Under the pieces are notes generated by a model. The model did no database searches, was not told the origin of the DNA, and saw only the letters and a program-made list of their open reading frames with translations. The position numbers and the translations under genes were made by a program. Below, in pieces: positions 9,566 through 19,711 of a stretch of DNA of 47,500 nt. This DNA comes from Prorocentrum cordatum. Lineage: Eukaryota; Sar; Dinophyceae; Prorocentrales; Prorocentraceae. The stretch is from contig CAUYUJ010014341.1 in NCBI GenBank assembly GCA_963575745.1, positions 127,501 to 175,000 of the forward strand, read 5' to 3'. How positions within the stretch are numbered: the stretch's first letter is position 1; every line of letters starts with the position of its first letter.

Positions 9566-10085
9566 AGAAAAATGGCCTTTGGGGCCTATTCTGCCGTGCT
9601 CCTTAGCTCTTGGGGTCTATTCTGCCGTGCTCCTGGGCTGATTCTGCCGTGCTCCTTCGTTCTTGGGGCCTATTCTGCCGTGCTCCTGATCTTTTTCTGC
9701 CGTGCTCCTTAGCAGAAGGGGTCTATTATGCTGTGCTCCTGGTCTTTCTCTGCCGTGCTCCTTCGCACTTGGGGCATATTCAGCCCTGCTCCTTAGCTCC
9801 TGGGGTCAATTCAGCCGTGCTCCTGGTGTTTTGCTGCCGTGCTCCTTCGCTCTTGGGGCCTCTTCTGCCATACCCCTGATCTGTTTCTGCCGCGCGCGCC
9901 CAGAAGCTCCGCCAAACCGGTCGCCGCGACGATCCGCACGGCAGAATACAGGAGCACGGCAGAACACACCGGGCACACAGAGGCACGGCAGAACACAGAA
10001 CCACGGCAGAACAGGAGCACGGCAGAACACACAGGAGCACAGCAAAACACACCCCGCACGCACGCCGACACGCGCGCCACGGAAA
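9566..10085. repeat. Minisatellite array S2 with antisense module
   Basis: A short sense array of the 53-bp family runs to about 9885, followed immediately by the conserved linker and antisense CACGGCAG cluster to about 10060 and the GCCGACACGCGCGCCAC tail. Confidence 0.85.
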
Positions 10086-10439
10086 CCACGTCTGAAACCT
10101 TTTGTTTGGAAAACTGCATCTCAAGAGGTACTCGTACAAATCGGGCAAATACGTTTCTAAACCTAAAATCGGGAGGGGCGCGGCCGACCGAAAAACAGTA
10201 GCACGGCAGAAAATTAGCATTTCGCTAGGGACATCCTCGGCAAGATACACCCAGCACGCACGCCGACACGCGCGCCACAGAAACCACGTCTGAAACCTTT
10301 TGTTTGGAAAACCACATCTCAAAAGGTTTCGTTCAGATCTGGCAAATACGGTCCCAAATCTAAAATCGGGAGGGGCGCGGCAGACCGAACAAACGAGCAC
10401 GGCAGAAAATTAGCATTTCGCTAAGGACATCCTCACAAA
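10086..10439. repeat. Tandem pair of about 195-bp units
   Basis: The segment starting ACCACGTCTGAAACCTTTTG at about 10085 recurs at about 10284. Each unit contains AAATCGGGAGGGGCGCGGC, a CACGGCAGAAAATTAGC piece and one TTTCGCTANGGACATCCTC motif (about 10219 and 10414). The segment links two minisatellite-plus-antisense modules. Confidence 0.75.
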
Positions 10440-10980
10440 ATGGGTCTTGGGGCCTATTCTGCCGTGTTCCTTAGCTCTTGGGGTCTATTCTGCCGTGCTC
10501 CTGGTCTTGTTCTGCCGTGCTCCTTCGCTCTTGGGGCCTATTCTGCCGTGCTCCTGATCTTTTTCTGCCGTGCTCCTTGGCAGAAGGGGTCTATTCTGCT
10601 GTGCTCGTGGTCTTTCTCTGCCGTGCTCCTTCGCACTCAGGGCTTATTCAGCCCTGCTCCTTAGCTCCTGGGGTCAATTCAGCCGTGCTCCTGGTGTTTT
10701 TCTGCCGTGCTCCTTCGCTCTTGGGGCCTCTTCTGCCGTGCCCCTGATCTGTTTCTGCCGCGCGCGCCCAGAAGCTCCGCCAAACCGGTCGCCGCGACGA
10801 TCCGCACGGCAGAATACAGGAGCACGGCAGAACACACCGGGCACACAGAGGCACGGCAGAACACAGAACGGCAGAACAGGAGCACGGCAGAACACACAGG
10901 AGCACAGCAAAACACACCCCGCACGCACGCCGACACGCGCGCCACGGCATACTTGTGCGGCGTAACAACAGCAGAGCATA
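10440..10980. repeat. Minisatellite array S3 with antisense module
   Basis: The arrangement matches the preceding module: sense 53-bp family units to about 10755, conserved linker, then antisense CACGGCAG units to about 10910 and the GGCATACTTGTGCGGCGTAAC tail. Confidence 0.85.
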
Positions 10981-11697
10981 TTCCGCCTGCTTGGTGGACT
11001 GAGGCGACGCTTCCCGTTCTTGTCTGGTCAGATTTCGTTTGCGGATTCCCCAAAACAGCGATAACGGGGAGCGTCTTCGAGGTACGAGAAGGCAGCTGGA
11101 CGTTTTGGCTGAATCCTCCTCGTATCTGTAACAGATCTCCAAGTACAGGGTGGCGCGCCGCACGGGATCGGACCGTTGGCGGATGGCGGGAAGCGTCTTC
11201 GAGGTACGAGAAGTTAGCAGAACGTTTTGGCCTGTGGAACAAATAACACACTGTGGAAAAAAACACACTGTGTGTGGTTTCCCACAGAGTGTGTGTGTGT
11301 GTGTTGTGTGTTTTTTCCCACTGTGTGTGTGTGTGTTTTTTTGTTTTGTTTTTTTTCCCCACAGTGTGTGCTTTTCCCTACAGAATCCTCACATCTGTAA
11401 GACATCTCTAAGTATAGGGTGGTGCGCCGCACGGGATTACTGGAAGCGCGCTAGGACTCGAAGAGCCGCGCGATGGACGTCTGTCGCCCAGGGGGGTTGT
11501 GTCAACCGGGGGGAGTCTGAGGGGGGACGCGCGGGGGTGCCTCGGGATTTGGGACGTGGCGGATTCCCCAAAAACAGCGATTTCGCTCGAGACATCCTCA
11601 CACAATCGTGAAGTTGGGGGTCGTATCTTAAGACGTCTTTTGCTAAAGATGGGCGTTTCGCTCGAGACATCCTCCGAACATCGGGATCTCGAGTCGC
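10981..11697. repeat. Mixed repeats with GT microsatellite
   Basis: Two GGGAAGCGTCTTCGAGG-family units (about 11065 and 11185) precede a GT/T-rich tract at 11240-11390. In that tract CCCACAGTGTGTG-like blocks alternate with T runs and with AAACACACTGTG, giving local hairpins. Two more CGCTCGAGACATCCTC motifs lie at about 11582 and 11655. No gene is seen. Confidence 0.65.
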
Positions 11698-12690
11698 GCT
11701 CCTTAGCTCTTGGGGTCTATTCTGCCGTGCTCCTGGTCTTTTTCTGTCGTGCTCCTTCGCACTTGGGGCATATTCTGCCGTGCTCCTTGTCTCTTGGGTT
11801 CTATTTTGCCGTGCTCCTGGTCTTTTTCTGGTTTGCTCCTTCGCTCTTGGGGCCTATTCTGCCGTGCTCCTTAGCTCTTGGGGTCTATTCTGGCGTGCTC
11901 CTGTTTTTTTTCTGCCGTGCTTCTTCGCTCTTGGGGCCTATTCTGCCGTGCTCCTGTTCATTTTCTGCCGTGCTTCTTAGCTCTTTGGGTCTATCCTGCT
12001 GTGCTCCTCGTCTTTTTCTGCCGTGCTCCTTCGCTTTTGGGGTCCATCCTGCTGTGCACTTGGTTTTTCTCTGTCGTGCTCCTTCGCACTTGAGGCTTAT
12101 TCAGCCCTGCCCCTTAGCTCCGGGGGTCTATTTTGCCGTGCTCCTGGTCTTTTTCTGCTGTGCTCCTTCGCACTTGGGGCATATTCTGCCGTGTTCCTGG
12201 TCTTTTTTTGCCGTGCTCCTTAGCTCCTTGGGTCTATTCTGCCGTGCTCCTGGTCTTCTTCTGCCGTGCCCCTGAGCTCCGGGGGTCTATTCTGCCGTGC
12301 TCCTGGTCTTTTCCTGTCGTGCTCCTTCGCTCTTCGGGCCTATTCTGCCGTGCTCCTTGTCTTTTGGGTTCTATTTTGCCGTGCTCCTCGTCTTTCTCTG
12401 CCGTGCTCCTTCGCTCTTGGGGCCTATTCTGCCGTGTTCCTGGTCTTTTTCTGCCGTGCCCCTGAGCTCTGTGGGTCCATTCTGCCGTGCTCCTGGTCTT
12501 TTCCTGTCGTGTTCCTTCGCTCTTGGGGTCTATTCTGCCTTGCTCCTTCACTCTTCGGGTCTATTCTGCCGTGCTCCTGCTTTTTTTCAGTCGTACTCCT
12601 TGGCTCTCTGGGTCTATCCTGCTGTGCTTTGGTATTTTTCTGCCGTGCTCCTTAACTCTTGGGGTCTATTCTGCCGTGTTCATGGTCTTT
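11698..12690 (+). repeat. 53-bp minisatellite, sense orientation (array S4)
   Basis: About 1 kb of the same 53-bp family, without a following antisense cluster. It includes the variant CTTGGGTTCTATTTTGCCG (about 11795 and 12366), which is the best model for the empty target site of the retrotransposon. It ends in a short hairpin, CCCAAC...GTTGGG, at 12693-12715. Confidence 0.9.
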
Positions 12691-12779
12691 TTCCCAACCA
12701 TCCTGTGGTGTTGGGTTCTCGTTTTGAAGAGACAGTGCTCCGTGTTTCCTCATTCCTCCTCCTCCCTCCTCCCCTCCTC

Positions 12780-13240
<461 letters not shown>

Positions 13241-13246
13241 CATCAC

Positions 13247-14703
13247 ACCTTTCGTTGCCCTATAGGGAGCTCCGCCGAAGGTCCCAATGGCGCAGTTGGC
13301 ATGCGTCTCCCCCCCCAGTACAGCGTTTCGTGGCCCCACGGGGAGCGCCACCGAAGGTCCCAGTGGCACAGTCCGCATGCGTCTCCCCCACCCAGTACAG
13401 CGTTTCGTGGCATCATAGGGGCTCCGCCGAAGGTCCCCGTGGCACAGTCCGCATGCGTCCCCGCCATTCATTTCGGCACACCCCTCACACGTTTCGTGGC
13501 CCCATAGGAGCTCCGCCGAAGGTCCCCGTGGCACAGTCCGCATGCGTCCCCGCCACTCATCTCGGCCCACCCCTCACACGTTTCGTGGCCCCATTGGAGC
13601 TCCGCCGAAGGTCCCAGTGGCACAGTCCGCATGCGTCCCCGCCACTCATTTCGGCCCACCCCTCACACGTTTCGTGGCCCCATAGGAGCTCCGCCGAGGG
13701 TCCCAGTGGCACAGTCCGCATGCTTCCCCGCCACTCATTTCTGCCCACCCCTCACTCGTTTCGTGGCCCCATAGGGGCTCCGCCGAAGGTCCCAGTGGCA
13801 CAGTCCGCATGCTTTACCGCCACTCATTTCGGTACACCCCTCACACGTTTCGTGGCCCCACAGGAGCTCCGCCGAAGGTCCCAGTGGCACAGTCCGCATG
13901 CGTCCCCGCCACTCATGTCGGCACACCCCTCACGCGTTTCGTGGCCCCATAGGAGCTCCGCCGAGGGTCCCAGTGGCACAGTCCGCATGGGTCCCCGCCA
14001 CTCATTTCGGCCCACCCCTCACACTTTCCGTGGCCCCATATGAGCTCCGCCGAAGGTCCCCGTGGCACAGTCCGCATGCGTCCCTTCCACTCATTTCGGC
14101 CCACCTCTCACACGTTTCGTGGCGCCATAGGGGCTCCGCCGAAGGTCCCAGTGGCACAGTCCGCATGCGTCCACGCCACTAATTTCGGCCCACCCGTCAT
14201 ACGTTTCGTGGCCCCACGGGAGCTCCGCCGAAGGTCCCAGTGGCACAGTCCGCATGCGTTCCCGCCACTCATTTTGGCCCACCCCTCACACGTTTCGAGG
14301 CCCCATTGAAGCTCCGCCGAAGGTCCCAGTGGCACAGTCCGCATGCGTCCCCGCCACTTATTTCGGCGCACCCCTCACACGTTTCGTGGCCCCATAGGAG
14401 CTCCGCCGAAGGTCCCAGTGGCACAGTCCGCATGCGAACCTTCCACTCATTTCGGTACACCCCTCACACGTTTCGTGGCCCCATATGAGCTCCGCCGAAG
14501 GTCCCAGTGGCACAGTCCGCATGCGTCCCCGCCGTGCATGTCGGCACACCCCTCACACGTTTCGTGGCCCCATGGGGAACTCCACAGAAGGTCCCCGTGG
14601 CGCAGTCCGCATGCGTCTCCCTCACCCAGTACAGCGTTTCGTGGCCCCATATGGGGCCCCACCGAAGGTGCCCGTGGCGCAGTCCGCATGCGTCTCCCTC
14701 ACC
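13247..14703 (+). repeat. 89-bp satellite array, copy 1
   Basis: Core units of 89 bp contain GGAGCTCCGCCGAAGGTCCC, GTGGCACAGTCCGCATGCGT and CACCCCTCACACGTTTCGTGG. Units at both edges are of a shorter type, about 75-77 bp, with CACCCAGTACAGCG in place of the CACTCATTTCGG segment. This short-long-short order recurs in the array at 15613. The out-of-phase unit length produces overlapping open frames of 63 codons that are not genes. Confidence 0.9.
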
Positions 14704-15039
14704 CAGCGGCAAGAGCCTTGCCCGCTATCAGCCAGCCCGCTAGCTCTCTTTGCTCCGCGCAGCGGACGACCCGCGCGCGTCGTTGGGACCCCTCCTGGGC
14801 GACCTGCGCGCGTCGCGGGGACTCCGCGCTGCGCTGCGCCCGCAGCCTTCGATTTTTGAGTGCGCGGCCAAAGAGGGAGTAAAAGAAGGGGAGGAAGCGG
14901 GCGCGATCCTCGCGGGGAGGCGCGCCGACATTGGCGTCGCGGCGCGCGGCCGATGCCGTCGGGGAGTCCCGGGGAAGCTCCTTGCGGCGGCCACGCCCAG
15001 CGTCACGAGTACTCAGAGGCAGCCATTCTCAAACTAGTA
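14704..15039. repeat. Partial 168-bp GC-rich repeat and flank
   Basis: From CAGCGGCAAGAGCCTTGCC to the conserved end TTTTTGAGTGCGCGG (about 14870) this is one unit of the repeat that is tandem at 18160-18605 and recurs at 47282-47455. The following 170 bp is GC-rich with no recognised feature; copy 2 remains homologous up to its last base, matching 14923. Confidence 0.8.
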
Positions 15040-15325
15040 ACATTCATATACAATTACGCCATGCTTTGTCATACTCGCACTCCTGCACGTCGACTCGCTC
15101 GCGCGCATATTCATTCACAGTCAGACGCACTCGCGCTCATATTCAACCGCGTTCAGTCTCCCTGCGTACTCATCAATCGTTTCGTTCGCGTTGTGTACCA
15201 CGCCACTCATTTCGGCACAACCCTAGCACGGCTCGTTGCCTCTTAGGGATCACACCGAAAAAGTGAATCACAATTGCGGTACTCACACCTGCATATGGTT
15301 GGGTCCTGCGTCAGGCCAATTCTGG
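15040..15325. repeat. Composite repeat module M, copy 1
   Basis: A segment of about 285 bp beginning CATTCATATACAATTACG is homologous to 18641-18930. Near its end (about 15200-15260) it contains a diverged 89-bp satellite unit (CCACTCATTTCGGCAC...CACCGAA). It closes with TATGGTTGGGTCCT and passes into a minisatellite remnant. Confidence 0.8.
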
Positions 15326-15534
15326 CGTATTTTTCGCTCTTAGGGCCTTTTCTGTCGTGCTTCTCACCTGTTGGGGTCAATTCTGCCGTGCTCCTCTTTT
15401 TTTGCCGTGCTCGCAGCTATTGGGGCTTGTCTTGCCGTGCTCCTGATTTTTCCCAACCATCTTGTAGTGTTGGGTCCTCGTTTTGAAGAGACGTCGCCCC
15501 GCGTTCCTCTTTCCTCTCCCCCCCTCCCCTCCTC
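15326..15534 (+). repeat. Degenerate 53-bp minisatellite remnant and hairpin
   Basis: Four or five diverged CTGCCGTGCTCC-type units are followed by the CCCAACCATC...GTTGGG hairpin (about 15451-15473) and TCGTTTTGAAGAGAC, the same junction that ends the large minisatellites at 12690 and 45315. This is a third, shorter instance of the cassette. Confidence 0.75.
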
Positions 15535-15612
15535 TCATCATCATCACCATCATCATCATCGTCATCATCGTCGTCACCATCATCAACATCAGCATCATCA
15601 ACATCATCACAC
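15535..15612. repeat. Short CAT microsatellite
   Basis: About 75 bp of CAT triplets with CGT and CAC interruptions, in the same position relative to the hairpin and the 89-bp array as in both large cassettes. Confidence 0.85.
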
Positions 15613-16505
15613 GCTTCGTTGCCCCGCAGGTAACTCCACCGAAGGTCCCAATGGCACGGTTTGCATGCGTCTCCCCCCCCCGGTGCAGCGCTTCGTGGCC
15701 CCACGGGGAGCTCCGCCGAAGGTCCTCGGCCCACCCCTCACACATTTCGTGGCCCCACAGGAGCTCCGCCGAAGGTCCCCGTGGCACAGTCCGCATGCGT
15801 CCCCGCCACTCATTTCGGCCCACCCCTCACACGTCCCGTGGTCCCATAGAAGTTCCGCCGAAGGTCCCAGTGGCACAGTCCGCATGCGTCCCCGCCATTG
15901 ATTTCGGCACACCCCTCACACGTTTCGTGGCCCCACAGGAGCTCCGCCGAAGGTCCCAGTGGCACAGTTCGCATGCGTTCCCGTCCCGCCACAAATTTCG
16001 GAACACCCCTCACACGTTTCGTGGCCCCATATGAGCTCCGCCGAAGGTCCCAGTGGCACAGTCCGCATGCGTCCCCGCCACTCATGTCGGCACACCCCTC
16101 ACACGTTCCGTGGCCCCACAGGAGCTCCGCCGAAGGTCCCAGTGGCACAGTCTGCATGCGTCCCCGCCACTCATGTCGGCACACCCCTCACACGTTTCGT
16201 GGCCCCATGGGGGACTCCACCGAAGGTCCCCGTGGCGGAGTCCGCATGTGTCCCCCTCACCCAGTACAGCGTTTCGTGGCCCTATATAAAGCCCCACAGA
16301 AGGTCCCCGTGGCGCAGTCCGCATGCGTTTCCCTCACCCAGTACAGCGTTTCGTGGCCCCATAGGGAGCTCCACCGAAGGTCCCCGTGGAGCAGTCCGCA
16401 TGCGGTTCCCCCACCTAGTACAGCGTGTCGTGGCCACATAGGGAGCTCCACTGAAGGTCCCCGTGGCGCAGTCCGCATGCGCCTCCCCCACCCAGTACAC
16501 CTCCG
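15613..16505 (+). repeat. 89-bp satellite array, short third instance
   Basis: The first unit is of the CAGTACAGCG-like edge type (GGTGCAGCG), the middle units are 89-bp core type, and about four edge-type units (CCCAGTACAGCGTTTCGTGG) close the array from about 16205. The array ends abruptly in a GGA tract. Confidence 0.9.
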
Positions 16506-16509
16506 CCGG

Positions 16510-17610
<1,101 letters not shown>

Positions 17611-17717
17611 AGGTAGAGGATGACGGGTAGGGGGGGGCGGCAGGGTCATCACCACGGCGGCGTGCCAGGCCAGGGGCGCACCATGCGCGAAGGCCACGGG
17701 GCGAGTGAACAGCGCTC

Positions 17718-18104
17718 TTGGGCAGTTTTCGGCCAGACCTGCTGGGCGCCAGCAGTCCGCGGCCAGACCTTCTCTCGGTCCCGTGGACTCTCGCCCTGGG
17801 CCGTCGCCTTTTCAACGCGCATCGCCCAGGCGTGATCCTGGACTGCGGCCGCCACGAAGTGGGGAACGGCAAAAAGTTGGACGACGACTGGTGGCTGGAG
17901 CTCTACGCGCTGCTCTCGCTCGCCACACGCCACGAGGACCTCCTGCGCATGCGGGCGCCGCGCGTCGAGTTCTTCCTGGCAGGGCCGCCGGGTGGCTTGC
18001 GGAAGCAGCTGGAGCAGTTTGCTGCGCGCACGAAGCGGTGCAGGAGGGAGGCGACGGCCCTTGCCAGGGAGCTGGGCTTCACCGAGTTTATCCGCGAGGC
18101 TTGA
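17718..18104 (+). CDS. Possible small ORF or exon, unknown function
   Basis: A frame of up to 128 codons in otherwise unique sequence between a microsatellite and the 168-bp repeat. There is no ATG at its left end, so if real it is an exon or a gene fragment. The C-terminal two thirds have a protein-like mix of charged and hydrophobic residues (for example DDDWWLELYALLSLATRHEDLL) with predicted helices, and end FTEFIREA. I do not recognise a family. GC-rich chance ORFs of this length are common in the window, so confidence is low. Confidence 0.25.
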   Translation: MGSFRPDLLGASSPRPDLLSVPWTLALGRRLFNAHRPGVILDCGRHEVGNGKKLDDDWWLELYALLSLATRHEDLLRMRAPRVEFFLAGPPGGLRKQLEQFAARTKRCRREATALARELGFTEFIREA

Positions 18105-18159
18105 TCTGAGGAGCGGCCCGCCCGAGCCTCGCCGTCTCTCGACGGTCTGACTAATTGTT

Positions 18160-18605
18160 TGGCCTCGCGCCGCGGACGACCCGCGCGCGTCGCTGGGACC
18201 CTCTCGGGGCGACCGGCGCGCGTCGCAGGAACTCCGCGCTGCGTCTTGCCCGGCGCCTCGCTCGCCCGTCGTCGTTCTGCCCAGCGGCAAGAGCCTTGCC
18301 CGCTATCAGCGAGCCAGCTAGCTCATTTTGCTCCGAGCAGCGGACGACCCGCGCGCGTCGCTGGGACCCCTCCAGGGCGACCGGCGCGCGTCGCGGGGAC
18401 TCCATGCTGCGTTCTGCCCAGCGCCTCGCTCGCCCGTCGTCGCTCTGCCCAGCAGCGAGAGCCTTGCCCGCTATCAGCCAGCCAGCTAGCTCTCTTTGCT
18501 CCGCGCAGCGGACGACCCGCGCGCGTCGCTGGGACCCCTCTGGGGCGACCAGCGCGCGTCGCGGGGACTCCGCGCTGCGCCGCGCCCGCAGCCTACGATT
18601 TTTGA
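18160..18605. repeat. 168-bp GC-rich tandem repeat
   Basis: CGGACGACCCGCGCGCGTCG recurs at 18172, 18341 and 18509, giving a period of 168-169 bp. Each unit also carries GAGCCTTGCCCGCTATCAGC. The array ends with TTTTTGAGTGCGCGG, as do the single units at 14704 and 47282. Confidence 0.9.
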
Positions 18606-18640
18606 GTGCGCGGACAAAGAGGGAGTAAAAGAAGCAATTT

Positions 18641-18930
18641 ACATTCATATACAACTACACCATGCTTGGTCATATTTGCACTCATGCACGTAGACTCGCT
18701 CGCACGCAGATTCGTTCGCAGTCAGACGCACTCGCGCTCATATTCGCCCGCGCTCAGTCACCCCGCGTATTCAGATCAATGGTTCTCGTTCGCGTTGTGC
18801 ACCGCGCCATTTATTTCGGCACGCCCTTAACGAGGTTCGTTGCCTCATGGGGATCACCGCCGAAAAAGTAAATCACAATTACGGTACGCACGCCTGCTTA
18901 TGGTTGGGTCCTTCGTCCGGCTAATTTTCT
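18641..18930. repeat. Composite repeat module M, copy 2
   Basis: Homologous to 15040-15325 along its length, including the embedded diverged 89-bp unit near 18805-18865 and the closing TATGGTTGGGTCC. It again follows a 168-bp repeat and precedes a 53-bp minisatellite, so module order is conserved. Confidence 0.8.
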
Positions 18931-19095
18931 GCCTTGCTCCTTTGCTCATGGGGCCTACTATGCCGTTATATGTTTTTTTGTTTCTTCTGCTGTGTTCTTT
19001 GCCTCCTGGGGTCTATTCTGCCGTGCTCCTGGTATTTTTCCGACGTGTTCCTTCGCGCTTGGGGCATATTCTGCCGTGCTCCTTGTCTCTTGGAT
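18931..19095 (+). repeat. 53-bp minisatellite, left part split by the retrotransposon
   Basis: Diverged units end at CCGTGCTCCTTGTCTCTTGG just before the retrotransposon. The unit is continued on the far side at 29476 (CTATTTTGCTG...TCTGGTTTGCTCCTTCG). Intact units of this variant at about 11778-11845 show both halves joined. Confidence 0.85.
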
Positions 19096-19150
19096 TGCTT
19101 CTTCTATTCTCTGTGAGCAAGCTCCTGCTGTCTCCGCAGCTTCTCTGCCC
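19096..19150 (+). repeat. Retrotransposon left repeat A1
   Basis: These 55 bases, beginning TGCTTCTTCTATTCTC, are identical to 29229-29283. The minisatellite sequence TCTTGGAT directly precedes them. Confidence 0.9.
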
Positions 19151-19186
19151 AAGTGCCCCCCCGTCGGCCGCGCGTGCGGACGCCTT

Positions 19187-19711
19187 ATGCAGGCGCTCGC
19201 ACAAGCGGCTCTCGGAGGCGCTGGGGAGATCTTCTTCAGGGGGCTGCGGGCCGCGCTCTACGAGCGGCTCGTGTCCGCCCCCCTCTCTGTGCTTCAGGAC
19301 CCAGGGCCTCCTGCGCCGGCCTGGTCCATCCAGCAGGCGGACTCGTCCGAGGGTGAGGGGGCTTACTGTCCCCTCCCTTCGGCGGGTTCCGCCTGCCCCA
19401 CCGTCTGCCTCGGGCTGGCGGTGGATCTGAGCGGCGGGGTCTCTCCCTGGCTGCTCAGCACGGTCGTCGCCCTCCTTTGGGTGACGGCCGCGTGCAGCGC
19501 CTGCGCAGGCTGCTGCTTCGGGCTGCTGGGCCCGCACGTGTGGCGGAGACTCAGGGCCTCCGTCTGGCCGCGCGGAGCGGTGCCTGCCTCCCTTGGGCAG
19601 GACCGCCGTGCGGCGCGAGCGCTGGCTTACGGGGTTCCGCCTCGGCCTCGAGCGCTCGAGCGGGCAGACGCCCAGCATTCGGGGAGCAGCTCCCACGGCA
19701 GCACCCATTGA
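19187..19711 (+). CDS. Retrotransposon ORF A, small predicted membrane protein
   Basis: First ORF inside the element, 174 residues from ATG 19187, 36 bp after A1. Residues 87-115 form one long hydrophobic segment rich in Leu, Val, Ala and Cys, a likely transmembrane helix, followed by a basic stretch with RR and WRRLR. I know no family. Its TGA overlaps the ATG of the next ORF (TGATG), and it lies one register (-1) before that ORF. That supports a genuine three-frame arrangement, but the GC-rich background leaves room for chance. The frame is open leftward into the minisatellite; that part cannot belong to the element. Confidence 0.5.
   Translation: MQALAQAALGGAGEIFFRGLRAALYERLVSAPLSVLQDPGPPAPAWSIQQADSSEGEGAYCPLPSAGSACPTVCLGLAVDLSGGVSPWLLSTVVALLWVTAACSACAGCCFGLLGPHVWRRLRASVWPRGAVPASLGQDRRAARALAYGVPPRPRALERADAQHSGSSSHGSTH

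Noticed and set aside
11240-11390. Spliceosomal intron suspected from T-rich stretches ending in CACAG
   Set aside because: The pattern recurs several times within a GT/T microsatellite, with no coding exon on either side.
7084-12690. Long frames with VYSAVLLVFFCRAP-like peptide repeats, both strands, also at 39074-45310
   Set aside because: They are the 53-bp minisatellite read in three registers; the frames shift among units, stop irregularly and have no start context.
13250-14700. Overlapping 63-codon frames on the minus strand at 89-bp steps
   Set aside because: Direct consequence of an 89-bp unit with one stop per three units; not a gene family.
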